A DNA stretch of 64,000 nt from Tistrella mobilis KA081020-065 (GTDB lineage Bacteria; Pseudomonadota; Alphaproteobacteria; Tistrellales; Tistrellaceae), in NCBI RefSeq assembly GCF_000264455.2, contig NC_017957.2, positions 62,001 through 126,000 of the forward strand, written 5' to 3'. Under the pieces are notes generated by a model. That model saw only the letters and a list, made by a program, of their open reading frames with translations. It was not told the DNA's origin and did not search any database. This document shows positions 16,019 through 24,660 of the stretch, piece after piece; within the stretch, counting starts at the first letter, position 1; each line of letters begins with the position of its first letter. The position numbers were made by a program, and so were the translations under genes.

Positions 16019-19000
16019 GAAAACGACCTCAGATCGTCGAGAGAGAAGGGGTTGAGCACCGATCCGGCGCGAACCTCGAAGCGCGCGGCATTCTGCCCGG
16101 CCCTGAAGGTCACCTCGAAACGGTCGCTCGCGATCTGGCGCACCTCCGACCGGTCGATCAGCCGGAACAGCGCCCAGGGGCCGGTCAGGCTGGTGCCGCC
16201 CGCCGGGGTGCCGTCGGTGCCGATGAAGGTGACGCGCACCTGCTGCGGGCCATTGCCCGGCCAGCGCAGCGGCATCGGCCGCACCGGCCCGTGATCGTAA
16301 GCGGCGGTCTGGCCGTTCACCTCCACCACCACCCGGGCGGCCGACGGCGTCAGCGACACCGGCACCAGGTCGAAGCCGATATCGGGCACGGTGCCGCCGC
16401 CGGGGAAGAAGGCATCACGGATCCGCGCCGCCTCGCGGAAATCGGCCAGCACGGCATTCGGAATGCCCAGATCGGCATTGTTGATCTTGCGCCAGCTCCA
16501 GCGCCGGCCGCCGGTCTCCACATAGGGCGCCAGCTCCTTGCGGAAAAAGCCGTCCAGAATGCCGCCGCCGGCGAAGATCCGGGCAAAATCGTCCAGCTTC
16601 ACATCCTGGCGGCTGCCGCGATCGAAGGGATAGCGGCCGGCGAGCGCCGTGCGGCAGAGATCGCGGCCGTCCAGCGCCCAGGCCTCGTTCAGCCGGGCCC
16701 GCGTGTCGCCGATGGTGCGGCTGGAGGCGCGCTCGGCGATGGTCTCGGCCCAGCCGCGCATCACATCGGGCGCGCGCCCGGCATCCAGCGACAGCTGCTG
16801 CGCCAGCCCGGCCAGTTCCGCCTCGGCCGCAGCCCCGCCGCCGGGGCCGTCCACCGCCATGCGGCCGCGGCTCATCGCCCGGTAAAGCTGGCCCAGATCG
16901 TCGACGATCGCATCCACCGGCGCCTGACCGCCGGGGCCGGCGGTCACGAAGCCGTCCAGCTCCTTGAACCGCTCTTCGACATAGGCGCCGGGCAGCTCCT
17001 TGCCGCCGCCGCCATTGCCGCCCGCCAGCGCATCCGATGCCGCATCGCGCAGCAGCAGGCTGGCGATCCGGCCGCTGAAGCCGAACTGGCGCTGCATCCG
17101 GCTCTCGGCCTCAAGCGCCACCGCATCGCCCGCACGCTCGCTGCCGGACGGCCGGCCATTGCCCGCCTGCCCGGTATCGCCGCCTCCGGCTGTGGCATCC
17201 CCGCGCGGGGTCGCCAGCCGGGTTTCGTCGGCCACCGCCTTCAGCAGGGTCACCATCGGCGAGCGCGGCGAGGACAGCACGTTCAGGCTTTCCACCGCAT
17301 GGGTGTCGCTCTGGAAGGCGGCCAGATCGATATCGGCGATCAGCCCGTTCCAGATCCCGACATAGTCGTCGTAATAGAGCTGCAGGGTGTCACGGGCGAG
17401 TTTCGCCACCTCTTCGTCGGTCAGTGCGCGGGTCTTCTCGCTCAGCACCCAGCCCTCTTCGGCGGTGGCGCGCACCTCCGCTTCCAGCGCCGGCAGGAAG
17501 GTGTTGTGGAAGCCGTCATAGGTATAGATGCCGGGAATGCCTTCCGACAGCCGCTTGCCCGATCGGCGGACCAGCACCCGCGCCGCCTGCGGCCCGGCAT
17601 GGTCGACCGGCGTCCAGGCCGGCAGGGCGGTTGCGGCCGGGCTCTCGACCAGCCGGGCATAGACCCGTTCGGCCAAAGGTTGAGAGGCCAGCAGCGTGCG
17701 CACCTGTTCGACCAGCGCACCATCCAGCGGCACCGAGGCGATCGGCCGGTCGAGCAGCGCCGCCAGATGGTCCTGAAGTGCTGCACGCAGCGGCGCATTC
17801 TCTTCGCCCGGCCAGCGGTTCTGCCAGTCCAGCGCCATCCAGGCGCCGATCACTTCGGGCTCGATCGGCCCCTGCGCGCCCAGCATCAGATAGACCTTGA
17901 GCGCGGTGTAAGACACATCCGACGGCGAGGCCGCCGCCCGCAGCTGGTTCTCCAGGCGCACAAGCAGTCGCGGCAGGAACAAGCGGTTCAGGGCCCGGTG
18001 ATAGGCCGACACCGTGCCCTGCGACAGGGTCGGCGCCTGGTCCAGCCCGAAGCCGCGATCGATCGGGGTCTCAAGCCCGGCCTCGGTTTCCGCCGCACCG
18101 GTCGGTACGTCGCGCAACCGGTCCAGAACGGGCGAAAGTTCCGCCAGATCGTCATCGGCCACCGCCGTTTCGGCAAAAGGCGTCACCGCCCCGCGATACT
18201 CCTCGATGCCGGCCGCGGCCTCGTCGATCAGCCGGCTGTTGCCGAAGTACGAGACCGTCCAGGCGGCAACGCAGGCGATGGCGACCACGGCGGCGGTCGC
18301 AAAACCGGCATGGCGGATCAGCCGCCGGCGCCGGGCGGCGGCGGGGTCGGTTGTGACCACGCCGGCTTCGGCGAACACCACCCGGTTCAGCAGATCCGCC
18401 AGGAAGAAGGCGCGGCCGCGGCCGGTCATCGGCGGCTGGGTGGCACGATCCAGACCGAAGGACCGGGCCATGGCGCCGGTCAGCCGGTCGAAGGGCGTGC
18501 CCTCCTGGGTGCCGCTGGTCAGATACACGCCGCGCAGCAGCGGCCGCTCGGCCAGCCGGGTCGGCTGGAACACCTGGCGCAGAAAGTCGCCCAGGGGGGC
18601 CCGGACCGAGGCCATCTGCGCCGGGAAGCCATGGATCAGCGCCCGGCGCTCACCATCGGGCTCGGCATGCATCCGGTCGATGACCCGGGCGTTCAGCCGG
18701 TCGATCAGCCGGTCGAATTCGGCATCGAAATGCGCGACGGCCCCAGCGCTTCGGCTGCCGCTCTCACCCTTGCTCTCCCCCTCGCTCTCGACCTCGTCGT
18801 CGAAGGGGAAGGTCATGCCCCAGACCTGGGCGCGGCCGGCCGCGTCCAGATCGTCGAAAAACGCGGTGAACCCGGCCAGAAGATCGGCCTTGGTGACCAG
18901 CACATAAACCGGCACCCGCACATCCAGCTGTTCGGTCAGCTCGCGCAGCCGGCGGCGCAGTGCGCGGGCATGGGCATCGCGTTCGGCGGCAGAGGCCAGC

Positions 19001-19725
19001 GCCACCTCGGCCAGCGAAATGCAGACCAGCACGCCGTTCACCGGCTGGCGCGGGCGGTGCTTCTTCAGCAGCTCCAGAAAGCCCTGCCAGCCGGCACGGT
19101 CACGCCCGCCTGCCCGCGTCCCGGGTCCCGCAGCCGTCCCATCGGACGACACGCCGCCATCGCTGTCCTGCGTGGTATAGCGGCCGGCGGTGTCGATCAG
19201 CACCGCCTGGTCGGTGAACCACCAGTCGCAGTCGCGGGTACCGCCGATGCCGCGCATCCGGCGCTCGGCCTGATCCTCCGCCAGGGGGAAATCCAGCCCC
19301 GAATTGATCAGCGCGGTGGTCTTGCCGGCGCCGGGCGGGCCGATCATCAGATACCAGGGCAGCTGGTACAGCCATTGCCGGCCACGGCCCAGCCGCGAGC
19401 GCTTCAGCGTTTCCAGCGCCTGAACCATGCGCTCGCGCAGCCGGTCGACTTCCTCATCCTCGGGCGTCGGGCCTTCGGGGGCGGCGATCGCCTCGATCAT
19501 CGCGGCATTGCGGCGGCGGGCGGCGATCACGCTCCACACGAAAGCCACCGCCCAGATCAGAAACAGCCCGCCCGCGATCAGCGCCCGGGTCAGCACCGGT
19601 TCGAACGGCCGGCTGTCGCCGATCGCGACCAGCGGCCCGCCCACCCAGACCAGCACCCCCAGCAGGGCGATGCCCAGGAAGCTCAGGAACCATTTCGAGG
19701 CCAGCACCTCGATCACGCGCGACAT
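16000..19725 (-). CDS. tssM: TssM (IcmF-like) inner-membrane protein of the T6SS baseplate-anchoring complex
   Basis: The product has 1241 residues. Transmembrane helices lie at about 13-33 and 48-68, then a cytoplasmic NTPase-like domain with an intact Walker A (GPPGAGKTT, from residue 129) and DTAGRYT. A third helix is near residue 475-495 (FATAAVVAIACVAAWTVSYF). The long periplasmic region ends in a beta-rich domain (SVLNPFSLDDLRSFSCPRRF at the C-terminus) that in other systems contacts TssJ. A glycine-rich low-complexity insert (GNGGGGKELPG) lies near residue 910. It starts at the base where the tssL stop ends. It forms the TssJLM envelope complex. Confidence 0.97.
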   Translation of the reverse strand: MSRVIEVLASKWFLSFLGIALLGVLVWVGGPLVAIGDSRPFEPVLTRALIAGGLFLIWAVAFVWSVIAARRRNAAMIEAIAAPEGPTPEDEEVDRLRERMVQALETLKRSRLGRGRQWLYQLPWYLMIGPPGAGKTTALINSGLDFPLAEDQAERRMRGIGGTRDCDWWFTDQAVLIDTAGRYTTQDSDGGVSSDGTAAGPGTRAGGRDRAGWQGFLELLKKHRPRQPVNGVLVCISLAEVALASAAERDAHARALRRRLRELTEQLDVRVPVYVLVTKADLLAGFTAFFDDLDAAGRAQVWGMTFPFDDEVESEGESKGESGSRSAGAVAHFDAEFDRLIDRLNARVIDRMHAEPDGERRALIHGFPAQMASVRAPLGDFLRQVFQPTRLAERPLLRGVYLTSGTQEGTPFDRLTGAMARSFGLDRATQPPMTGRGRAFFLADLLNRVVFAEAGVVTTDPAAARRRRLIRHAGFATAAVVAIACVAAWTVSYFGNSRLIDEAAAGIEEYRGAVTPFAETAVADDDLAELSPVLDRLRDVPTGAAETEAGLETPIDRGFGLDQAPTLSQGTVSAYHRALNRLFLPRLLVRLENQLRAAASPSDVSYTALKVYLMLGAQGPIEPEVIGAWMALDWQNRWPGEENAPLRAALQDHLAALLDRPIASVPLDGALVEQVRTLLASQPLAERVYARLVESPAATALPAWTPVDHAGPQAARVLVRRSGKRLSEGIPGIYTYDGFHNTFLPALEAEVRATAEEGWVLSEKTRALTDEEVAKLARDTLQLYYDDYVGIWNGLIADIDLAAFQSDTHAVESLNVLSSPRSPMVTLLKAVADETRLATPRGDATAGGGDTGQAGNGRPSGSERAGDAVALEAESRMQRQFGFSGRIASLLLRDAASDALAGGNGGGGKELPGAYVEERFKELDGFVTAGPGGQAPVDAIVDDLGQLYRAMSRGRMAVDGPGGGAAAEAELAGLAQQLSLDAGRAPDVMRGWAETIAERASSRTIGDTRARLNEAWALDGRDLCRTALAGRYPFDRGSRQDVKLDDFARIFAGGGILDGFFRKELAPYVETGGRRWSWRKINNADLGIPNAVLADFREAARIRDAFFPGGGTVPDIGFDLVPVSLTPSAARVVVEVNGQTAAYDHGPVRPMPLRWPGNGPQQVRVTFIGTDGTPAGGTSLTGPWALFRLIDRSEVRQIASDRFEVTFRAGQNAARFEVRAGSVLNPFSLDDLRSFSCPRRF

Positions 19726-21263
19726 CAGGATGCCCTCCCGCTGGTGGTGGCGGCGGCAGAGCCGGTTTCGGCGGTCTTCATCAGGATGATCTCGATGCGG
19801 CGGTTCTGGGCGCGGCCGGCGGCGGTGGCGTTGTCGGCGATCGGCTCGGCGGCGGCCCGGCCCTCGACCGTGAACCGGCCGGGATCCGAGACGTGACGCT
19901 TCAGCAGCTCGACCACCGCCTCGGCACGGGCGACCGACAGGGCGGTATTGTTGGGGAAGCGGATGGTGGAAATCGGCTGGCTGTCGGTGTGGCCCACGAC
20001 CTGCACCCGGCCGGGCTCTGCCTCCAGCGCCTGGCCGATCCGGTCCAGCGTCGGGCGCTGGGCATCCAGCACCGTGTCGCTGGCGGAGGCGAACAGCCCG
20101 TTGCTGTTCAGCCGCACGGTCACCGACTGGGCATCTTCCAGCACCGTCACCAGCCCTTCGCGGATCTCGGGCTCCAGGAAGCGGCGCAGCCGCTCACCCG
20201 CCTGGTTTTCGGTCACCACCAGCGGCGGCGGGGTGGGTGCCGACCGCGCGATCACCACCGCATCGGTCGGCGGCAGGGTTTCCACCGCCGCCAGCACCGG
20301 CTGGGTGCGGGCATCCAGCGCCAGGCGGAAACCGGCGAAGACCAGCACCAGCAGCACCAGCGTGCCCACCCCCACAAGCCACAGCGGCACCAGCGTGCCC
20401 AGCGGCCGATGGGCGGCTTCCAGCCCCTGCCAGTGCGGCGACAGCGCGGCTGCGGGTTCGTCGCGCACCTGGCGGATCGCCCGCCACACCCGGTCGCGCA
20501 CCAGGCCCAGCGTCTGCGCCCCGGCCGGATCGACCCGATAGCGGCCCTCGAAGCCCAGCGACAGGCACAGATACATCAGCTCCAGCAGCGTCACATGTCG
20601 GGCCGGCTGTTCCAGGCTGCGGTCCAGGATGTCGAAGAAGCGTTCGCCGCCCCAGGTCTCGTTGTAGAAGGTCGACACCATCGACTGGCCGGTCCAGATC
20701 GACCGGCCGCCCCAGGGGGTGTTCAGCACCACGTCGTCGACCGTCGCGGCCACGGCATAGCGCGCGGCGCGCAGCGTCTCGCCATCCACGCCGTCGGCCG
20801 CGGCGCGGCGTTCGAAGGCGCGGATTTCGGCGATCACCCGCTGGCGCAGGGTCGGCACGTCGCGATGCACCGCGCGCCCCTTCAGCCGCACGATCAGCGC
20901 GAACAGGGGGGCGGCGGCCCGGGCCAACGGGTTGACGCCGGTGCGGGCGAAGATGCCGGAGGCTTCCGGCACCGCTTCGGCCACACCGCCATCCTGCGGC
21001 CAGGGTCCGCCGTCGTCGTCCAGCGGCCCGACCCCGGGCTCGACCGGCCCCGGCCGGAACGGCCCATGCCCCAGGGCATCGTGACCCGGGGCATCATGAT
21101 CGGCATAGCCGCCATGGGCGCGGGCCTCGGCCAGCCGGCCCAGCGCCGGCACCACCGTGCGTTCGGCCGGGTCGGTCACCACCGCGGCGGCGCGGGCGCG
21201 CCCCGGGCGCGGTCTCAGAATCGTGCGGTCGGCATCTTCGCCGAAGGGATCGTCATCGACCAT
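19725..21263 (-). CDS. tssL: TssL (DotU/IcmH) with C-terminal OmpA-type peptidoglycan-binding domain
   Basis: The product has 512 residues. The N-terminal 100 or so residues are disordered and acidic and carry DRTIL with Thr14, and ERTVV with Thr36. A DotU domain follows (about 120-275: LRAARYAVAATVDDVVLNTPWG, given as a landmark; FFDILDR; LLELMYLCLSLGFEGRYR). A transmembrane helix lies near 295-315 (LWLVGVGTLVLLVLVFAGF). The C-terminal OmpA/MotB domain (VQVVGHTDSQP ... LSVARAEAVVELL ... GRAQNRRIEIIL) should bind peptidoglycan, which in many other systems is done by a separate Tag protein. In Agrobacterium TssL is phosphorylated at Thr14 and recognised by Fha; the same position is Thr here. 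Confidence 0.96.
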   Translation of the reverse strand: MVDDDPFGEDADRTILRPRPGRARAAAVVTDPAERTVVPALGRLAEARAHGGYADHDAPGHDALGHGPFRPGPVEPGVGPLDDDGGPWPQDGGVAEAVPEASGIFARTGVNPLARAAAPLFALIVRLKGRAVHRDVPTLRQRVIAEIRAFERRAAADGVDGETLRAARYAVAATVDDVVLNTPWGGRSIWTGQSMVSTFYNETWGGERFFDILDRSLEQPARHVTLLELMYLCLSLGFEGRYRVDPAGAQTLGLVRDRVWRAIRQVRDEPAAALSPHWQGLEAAHRPLGTLVPLWLVGVGTLVLLVLVFAGFRLALDARTQPVLAAVETLPPTDAVVIARSAPTPPPLVVTENQAGERLRRFLEPEIREGLVTVLEDAQSVTVRLNSNGLFASASDTVLDAQRPTLDRIGQALEAEPGRVQVVGHTDSQPISTIRFPNNTALSVARAEAVVELLKRHVSDPGRFTVEGRAAAEPIADNATAAGRAQNRRIEIILMKTAETGSAAATTSGRAS

Positions 21264-21266
21264 GGA

Positions 21267-22610
21267 TCACACCTGCGGCGCCTTGATCGCCCAGCATTCC
21301 AGAACCAGACCCGGGAACTCGCCGGCGACATGGACCGCCATGCCGCCAGAGGTCTTCAGGTCGTCCCAGAACCGGCTGGTGCGTTCGAGTTCGAAATACT
21401 GCACCCCCGGATGGAAGGGCAGTTGACGCGGCGCCACGGCCAGCGGCCGGATGGCGATGCCGGGCAGGGCCGCGTTCACCAGATTGCGGATCTGTTCCAC
21501 CGGGCCGATCTTCATCTGCTGCGGCAGATGGCGGCGCACGGCTTCGGCCGGCGCATCGGCCTTCACCGCCAGCACGAAGGCGGCCTGGTCCAGCAGGCTG
21601 CGATCGTCGATGCGGGCGACGCGGATGCCGTAATTGCGCAGTTCCAGCGGCACGGGGATGGCGGTCTGTTCCAGCACCGCCGACAGCGCCTGGCGCAGTT
21701 CCGTCATCACCGCCCGGAAGGTGCGGCCAAGATCCTCGTGTTCATAGGGCGGCAGCGATGCCGGCCGCTTGGCGCCGGCGGTGAACACCGCCAGATCGCC
21801 CATCAGCGCCAGCATCTCCGTGTACAGCCGTTCCGGATGCAGCCGGCTGAGCGCCAGCAGATGCGCAAAGACCGGCTCGTGGCGGTTGACGGTCTGCAGC
21901 AGCATGAAGTCGGCGATCTCGGCCACCCCGCCCGATCCGGCATGGGCGACGCGGTCGGCCAGCGCCTCGCCGCGCTGATGCAGCATGCCGGCGATCTCGG
22001 TCGCATGGCCGGTCAGCACCGGCGATGCGGTCACCGTCAGCACCGGCGGCACGAAACGGGTATCCAGCACGATCTGCCGGTCGGGCCGGACCTCGACGAT
22101 CCGGGCGAGTGCGATCGTGGCATAGCCGGCGCGGTCCTCGCCTTCCAGCAGATAGCGCAGCCTGAGCCGCCCGATGCCGATCCGGGCCTCGGCCGTGCTG
22201 AAGGCATTGGCATCGGCCACCTCGATCTCGCGCGCGGCAAACCGGGTGCCGGCCTCGGGCGCATCGGCATGATCGACATCGGCCGCCCCGGGGCGGCGCA
22301 ATGGAACCCCCAGATAGACAAGCCGGTTACGGGTGTCGGGCGGCACGGCCAGGGGGGCCGGATGGTCGGTGTCGTCGGGTACCGAGAACAGGGTGCCGTC
22401 CTCGAACACGCCCCGCACCCGTGCCGCGGCAAAGCGGCCTGTCCCCAGAAGATCCTGATCGACGGCAAGCTCGACCAGCCCCCAGGGGCAGGGGCCCAGA
22501 TCTGCCACCCGGCCGCGCACCAGCTTTTCGATCCAGCGATCCTGCTGCTGGAAATGCTGGGGCCGGATGAACATGCCCTCGGACCAGACGACCTTGTTGT
22601 CCCATGACAT
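21267..22610 (-). CDS. tssK: TssK baseplate protein
   Basis: The product has 447 residues from the chosen ATG at 22608-22610, which gives the canonical TssK N-terminus MSWDNKVVWSEGMFIRPQHF. An AAGGA ribosome-binding sequence sits 11 bases upstream. A longer in-frame start at 22679 would add 23 atypical residues and overlap tssJ. Other family features are the QHFQQQDRW segment, the central shell domain and the C-terminal head (FHPGVQYFELERTSRFW). TssK is the adaptor linking the baseplate to the TssLM membrane complex. It lies three bases ahead of tssL and follows tssJ. Confidence 0.96.
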   Translation of the reverse strand: MSWDNKVVWSEGMFIRPQHFQQQDRWIEKLVRGRVADLGPCPWGLVELAVDQDLLGTGRFAAARVRGVFEDGTLFSVPDDTDHPAPLAVPPDTRNRLVYLGVPLRRPGAADVDHADAPEAGTRFAAREIEVADANAFSTAEARIGIGRLRLRYLLEGEDRAGYATIALARIVEVRPDRQIVLDTRFVPPVLTVTASPVLTGHATEIAGMLHQRGEALADRVAHAGSGGVAEIADFMLLQTVNRHEPVFAHLLALSRLHPERLYTEMLALMGDLAVFTAGAKRPASLPPYEHEDLGRTFRAVMTELRQALSAVLEQTAIPVPLELRNYGIRVARIDDRSLLDQAAFVLAVKADAPAEAVRRHLPQQMKIGPVEQIRNLVNAALPGIAIRPLAVAPRQLPFHPGVQYFELERTSRFWDDLKTSGGMAVHVAGEFPGLVLECWAIKAPQV

Positions 22611-22668
22611 GGATGCGGATGTCCTTAGCGAAGATCGGGGGAAAACGGATGCCGGTGCCTGTACCGGG

Positions 22669-23214
22669 TCACCAGCCACCGTCGTCCGGCTGAAGCTGGA
22701 TCGTGACGTCGGTGCCGTCGATCACCACCTGAAGCGGTTCCAGGTCGTAGGGGTCGACCTCGATCAGCGAGCGCCACCGGGCCTCGTCGATGTCGCGGAA
22801 GCCGGCGACCACGCCGATCGCGCGGGTGCGCTGGTCGGCCGAGAACACCAGCTCGCGGCTGCTGCCCGGGGCCATGACCAGTTCGCCCTGGTCGATCAGC
22901 GTGCCGCCCAGCACGCCCCGCGGGTTTTCGTTGAGCGCGAAATAATCCGCCTGCTGGAAGGCGCCGGACTGGCTCAGCTGGAAGAAGCGCAGCACCACCG
23001 GCGAGGCGCGGCCTTCCGCATCCGGGTTGGCGTCCTCATGGGCCATGATCGCGATCTCGGCCTCGTCGGGCGCGCTGTCGCCGAAGCGCAGGCTGAACAG
23101 GCGGTCGGCGGTGCCGATCAGGTCGCTGACCGGCCGGTCGCTGCAGGCCTGGAGCGGCAGGGACAGGATTATGGCCAATATGGCCATCCTGAAAACGGAC
23201 ATTCTGCCCATCAT
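22669..23214 (-). CDS. tssJ: TssJ outer-membrane lipoprotein
   Basis: The 181-residue protein has a lipoprotein signal peptide with lipobox LQAC (Cys24) after a hydrophobic stretch (MAILAIILSLPLQAC). The mature domain shows the TssJ beta-sandwich pattern: SPVVLRFFQLSQSGAFQQADYF landmark at about 71-92, LMAPGSSRELVF and IGVVAGFRDID. TssJ anchors the periplasmic tail of TssM to the outer membrane. The start overlaps the fha stop by four bases (23211-23214). Confidence 0.95.
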   Translation of the reverse strand: MMGRMSVFRMAILAIILSLPLQACSDRPVSDLIGTADRLFSLRFGDSAPDEAEIAIMAHEDANPDAEGRASPVVLRFFQLSQSGAFQQADYFALNENPRGVLGGTLIDQGELVMAPGSSRELVFSADQRTRAIGVVAGFRDIDEARWRSLIEVDPYDLEPLQVVIDGTDVTIQLQPDDGGW

Positions 23215-24617
23215 CGCCGGGCCTCCCCGCCCTCCGCCGGTGTCGCGCGCTGCATCGGGAGGGCAGCGTGAGAGGTGGCATAGCCGCGGGCGAAGCCTTC
23301 GGCGAACAGCGACCGCGCATCCTCCTCGGCGCGGCTGCGGATCTCGGCATGGCGGCGGCGATAGCCGTCCCAGAGTGCGGCCTTGCGGGCGGTGGAGACG
23401 ATGGCGCCCAGCCCGCCGACATGGCCGACCGCGCGTTCGGTCGCCTCGGGCGACAGGGTGTCGATGACCACGCCCAGCCCCGCTTCCAGCCCGCGCACCA
23501 TGGCGATCTGGTGGGCGGCGATGTCGTCGAAGCCCTGTTCCACCGCCTTCACCCCCGACGAGAAGGCCGGCAGGGTCGGCTGCAGGAAGGCCAGCATCGC
23601 CTCTTCGGGCGTCGCCGAGAATTTCAGCGGGTTGTTGTTGCGCGGCTTGATGGTGGTGCGCTCGATGCGGAATTCGCCCTTCAGCTCGGCCCGGGCCGAC
23701 AGGGTCTCGATCAGCCCGCGGGCCGTCGCCCGGAACACCTCGCCCGCGGTCCGCAGCACCTCTTCGGCGCGGGAAGGCGGCAGCTGCTCGCGGGTCAGCC
23801 CGGCGCCCGACAGGAAGGCATCGTAGAGCCGGTCGTCACGCAGCCGGTATTCCGACGGCGGCGGGGTCTGGCGCGGCGGCGGGTCGCGATAGGGTTCGGG
23901 GTCCTCGTCCGGGTCCGGATCGGGCAGCGGCTCGGGGTCGCGGATCGGCACCGGATCCTCCAGCGGCACGTCTTCCGGGTCCTCGACCGGGATCGGGTCG
24001 GGGTCGCGCGGCGGCCGGGGTGGTTGGCTCGGCGGTTGGGGCGGGCGGCGGATCGGCGGGGCCGGCGGGTCCGAGGGGTCGTTCTCAGGGGCCGCCATCA
24101 GCCCGTCCAGGTTCTGGCCGTCGGCATCCCAGTCTTCCGGGATCTCGACCCGGGCGACGCGGGGCGGGGTGAAGGCGAAGGCGGTGGCCGGCGGCTCGCC
24201 GCCCGAGAAGGCCGCCCCCGGATCAGGGCGCTGCACCGGCTTCGGTGCCGCATGCAGCGGCCGGGCCGGCCGGGGTGCCGGCGCCTCGTCCGGCACCGGC
24301 ATCAGCCCCAGCGTCAGCACGTAATCGCCAACGAACACCCGGTCGCCATCGGCCACCACATGGCCGGTCTCGCGCGGCACCGGCCGGCGCGGATCGTTCA
24401 CGAAACTGCCGTTGGTGCTGGTGTCGATCAGCCGGAACCGGCCGCTGTCATAGTCGATCAGGCAGTGCTGGCCGGAAATCACCCGGGTCGGATCTTCCAG
24501 CACCACGTCGTTGGCCGGGCCGCGACCGACACGCAGGCCGCGGCGGTCGAAGCTCCGCGAGGGCCCGATCCGGGTTGCCGGATCGTCGCGATGGGCGATG
24601 TCGATCACGAGCCGCAT
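23211..24617 (-). CDS. tagH: Fha/TagH forkhead-associated protein of the T6SS
   Basis: The product has 468 residues. An N-terminal FHA domain (about 1-100) shows the phosphopeptide-binding residues in GLRVGRGPANDVVLED, ISGQHC and TSTNGSFVND. A long linker at about 185-265 is made of proline, aspartate and glutamate (repeats of DPxP type). The C-terminal TagH domain (about 270-460) includes LPPSRAEEVLRTAGEVFR and the ATPEEAMLAFLQP region. It is predicted to bind phosphothreonine made by PpkA and thereby promote T6SS assembly; TssL Thr14 and PpkA Thr8 are candidate ligands. clpV ends 43 bases upstream and tssJ overlaps downstream. Confidence 0.95.
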   Translation of the reverse strand: MRLVIDIAHRDDPATRIGPSRSFDRRGLRVGRGPANDVVLEDPTRVISGQHCLIDYDSGRFRLIDTSTNGSFVNDPRRPVPRETGHVVADGDRVFVGDYVLTLGLMPVPDEAPAPRPARPLHAAPKPVQRPDPGAAFSGGEPPATAFAFTPPRVARVEIPEDWDADGQNLDGLMAAPENDPSDPPAPPIRRPPQPPSQPPRPPRDPDPIPVEDPEDVPLEDPVPIRDPEPLPDPDPDEDPEPYRDPPPRQTPPPSEYRLRDDRLYDAFLSGAGLTREQLPPSRAEEVLRTAGEVFRATARGLIETLSARAELKGEFRIERTTIKPRNNNPLKFSATPEEAMLAFLQPTLPAFSSGVKAVEQGFDDIAAHQIAMVRGLEAGLGVVIDTLSPEATERAVGHVGGLGAIVSTARKAALWDGYRRRHAEIRSRAEEDARSLFAEGFARGYATSHAALPMQRATPAEGGEARR

Positions 24618-24660
24618 GGCTTCCTCCGTAAATTCCTCAATCTGTCACGACAGCCGGCTC

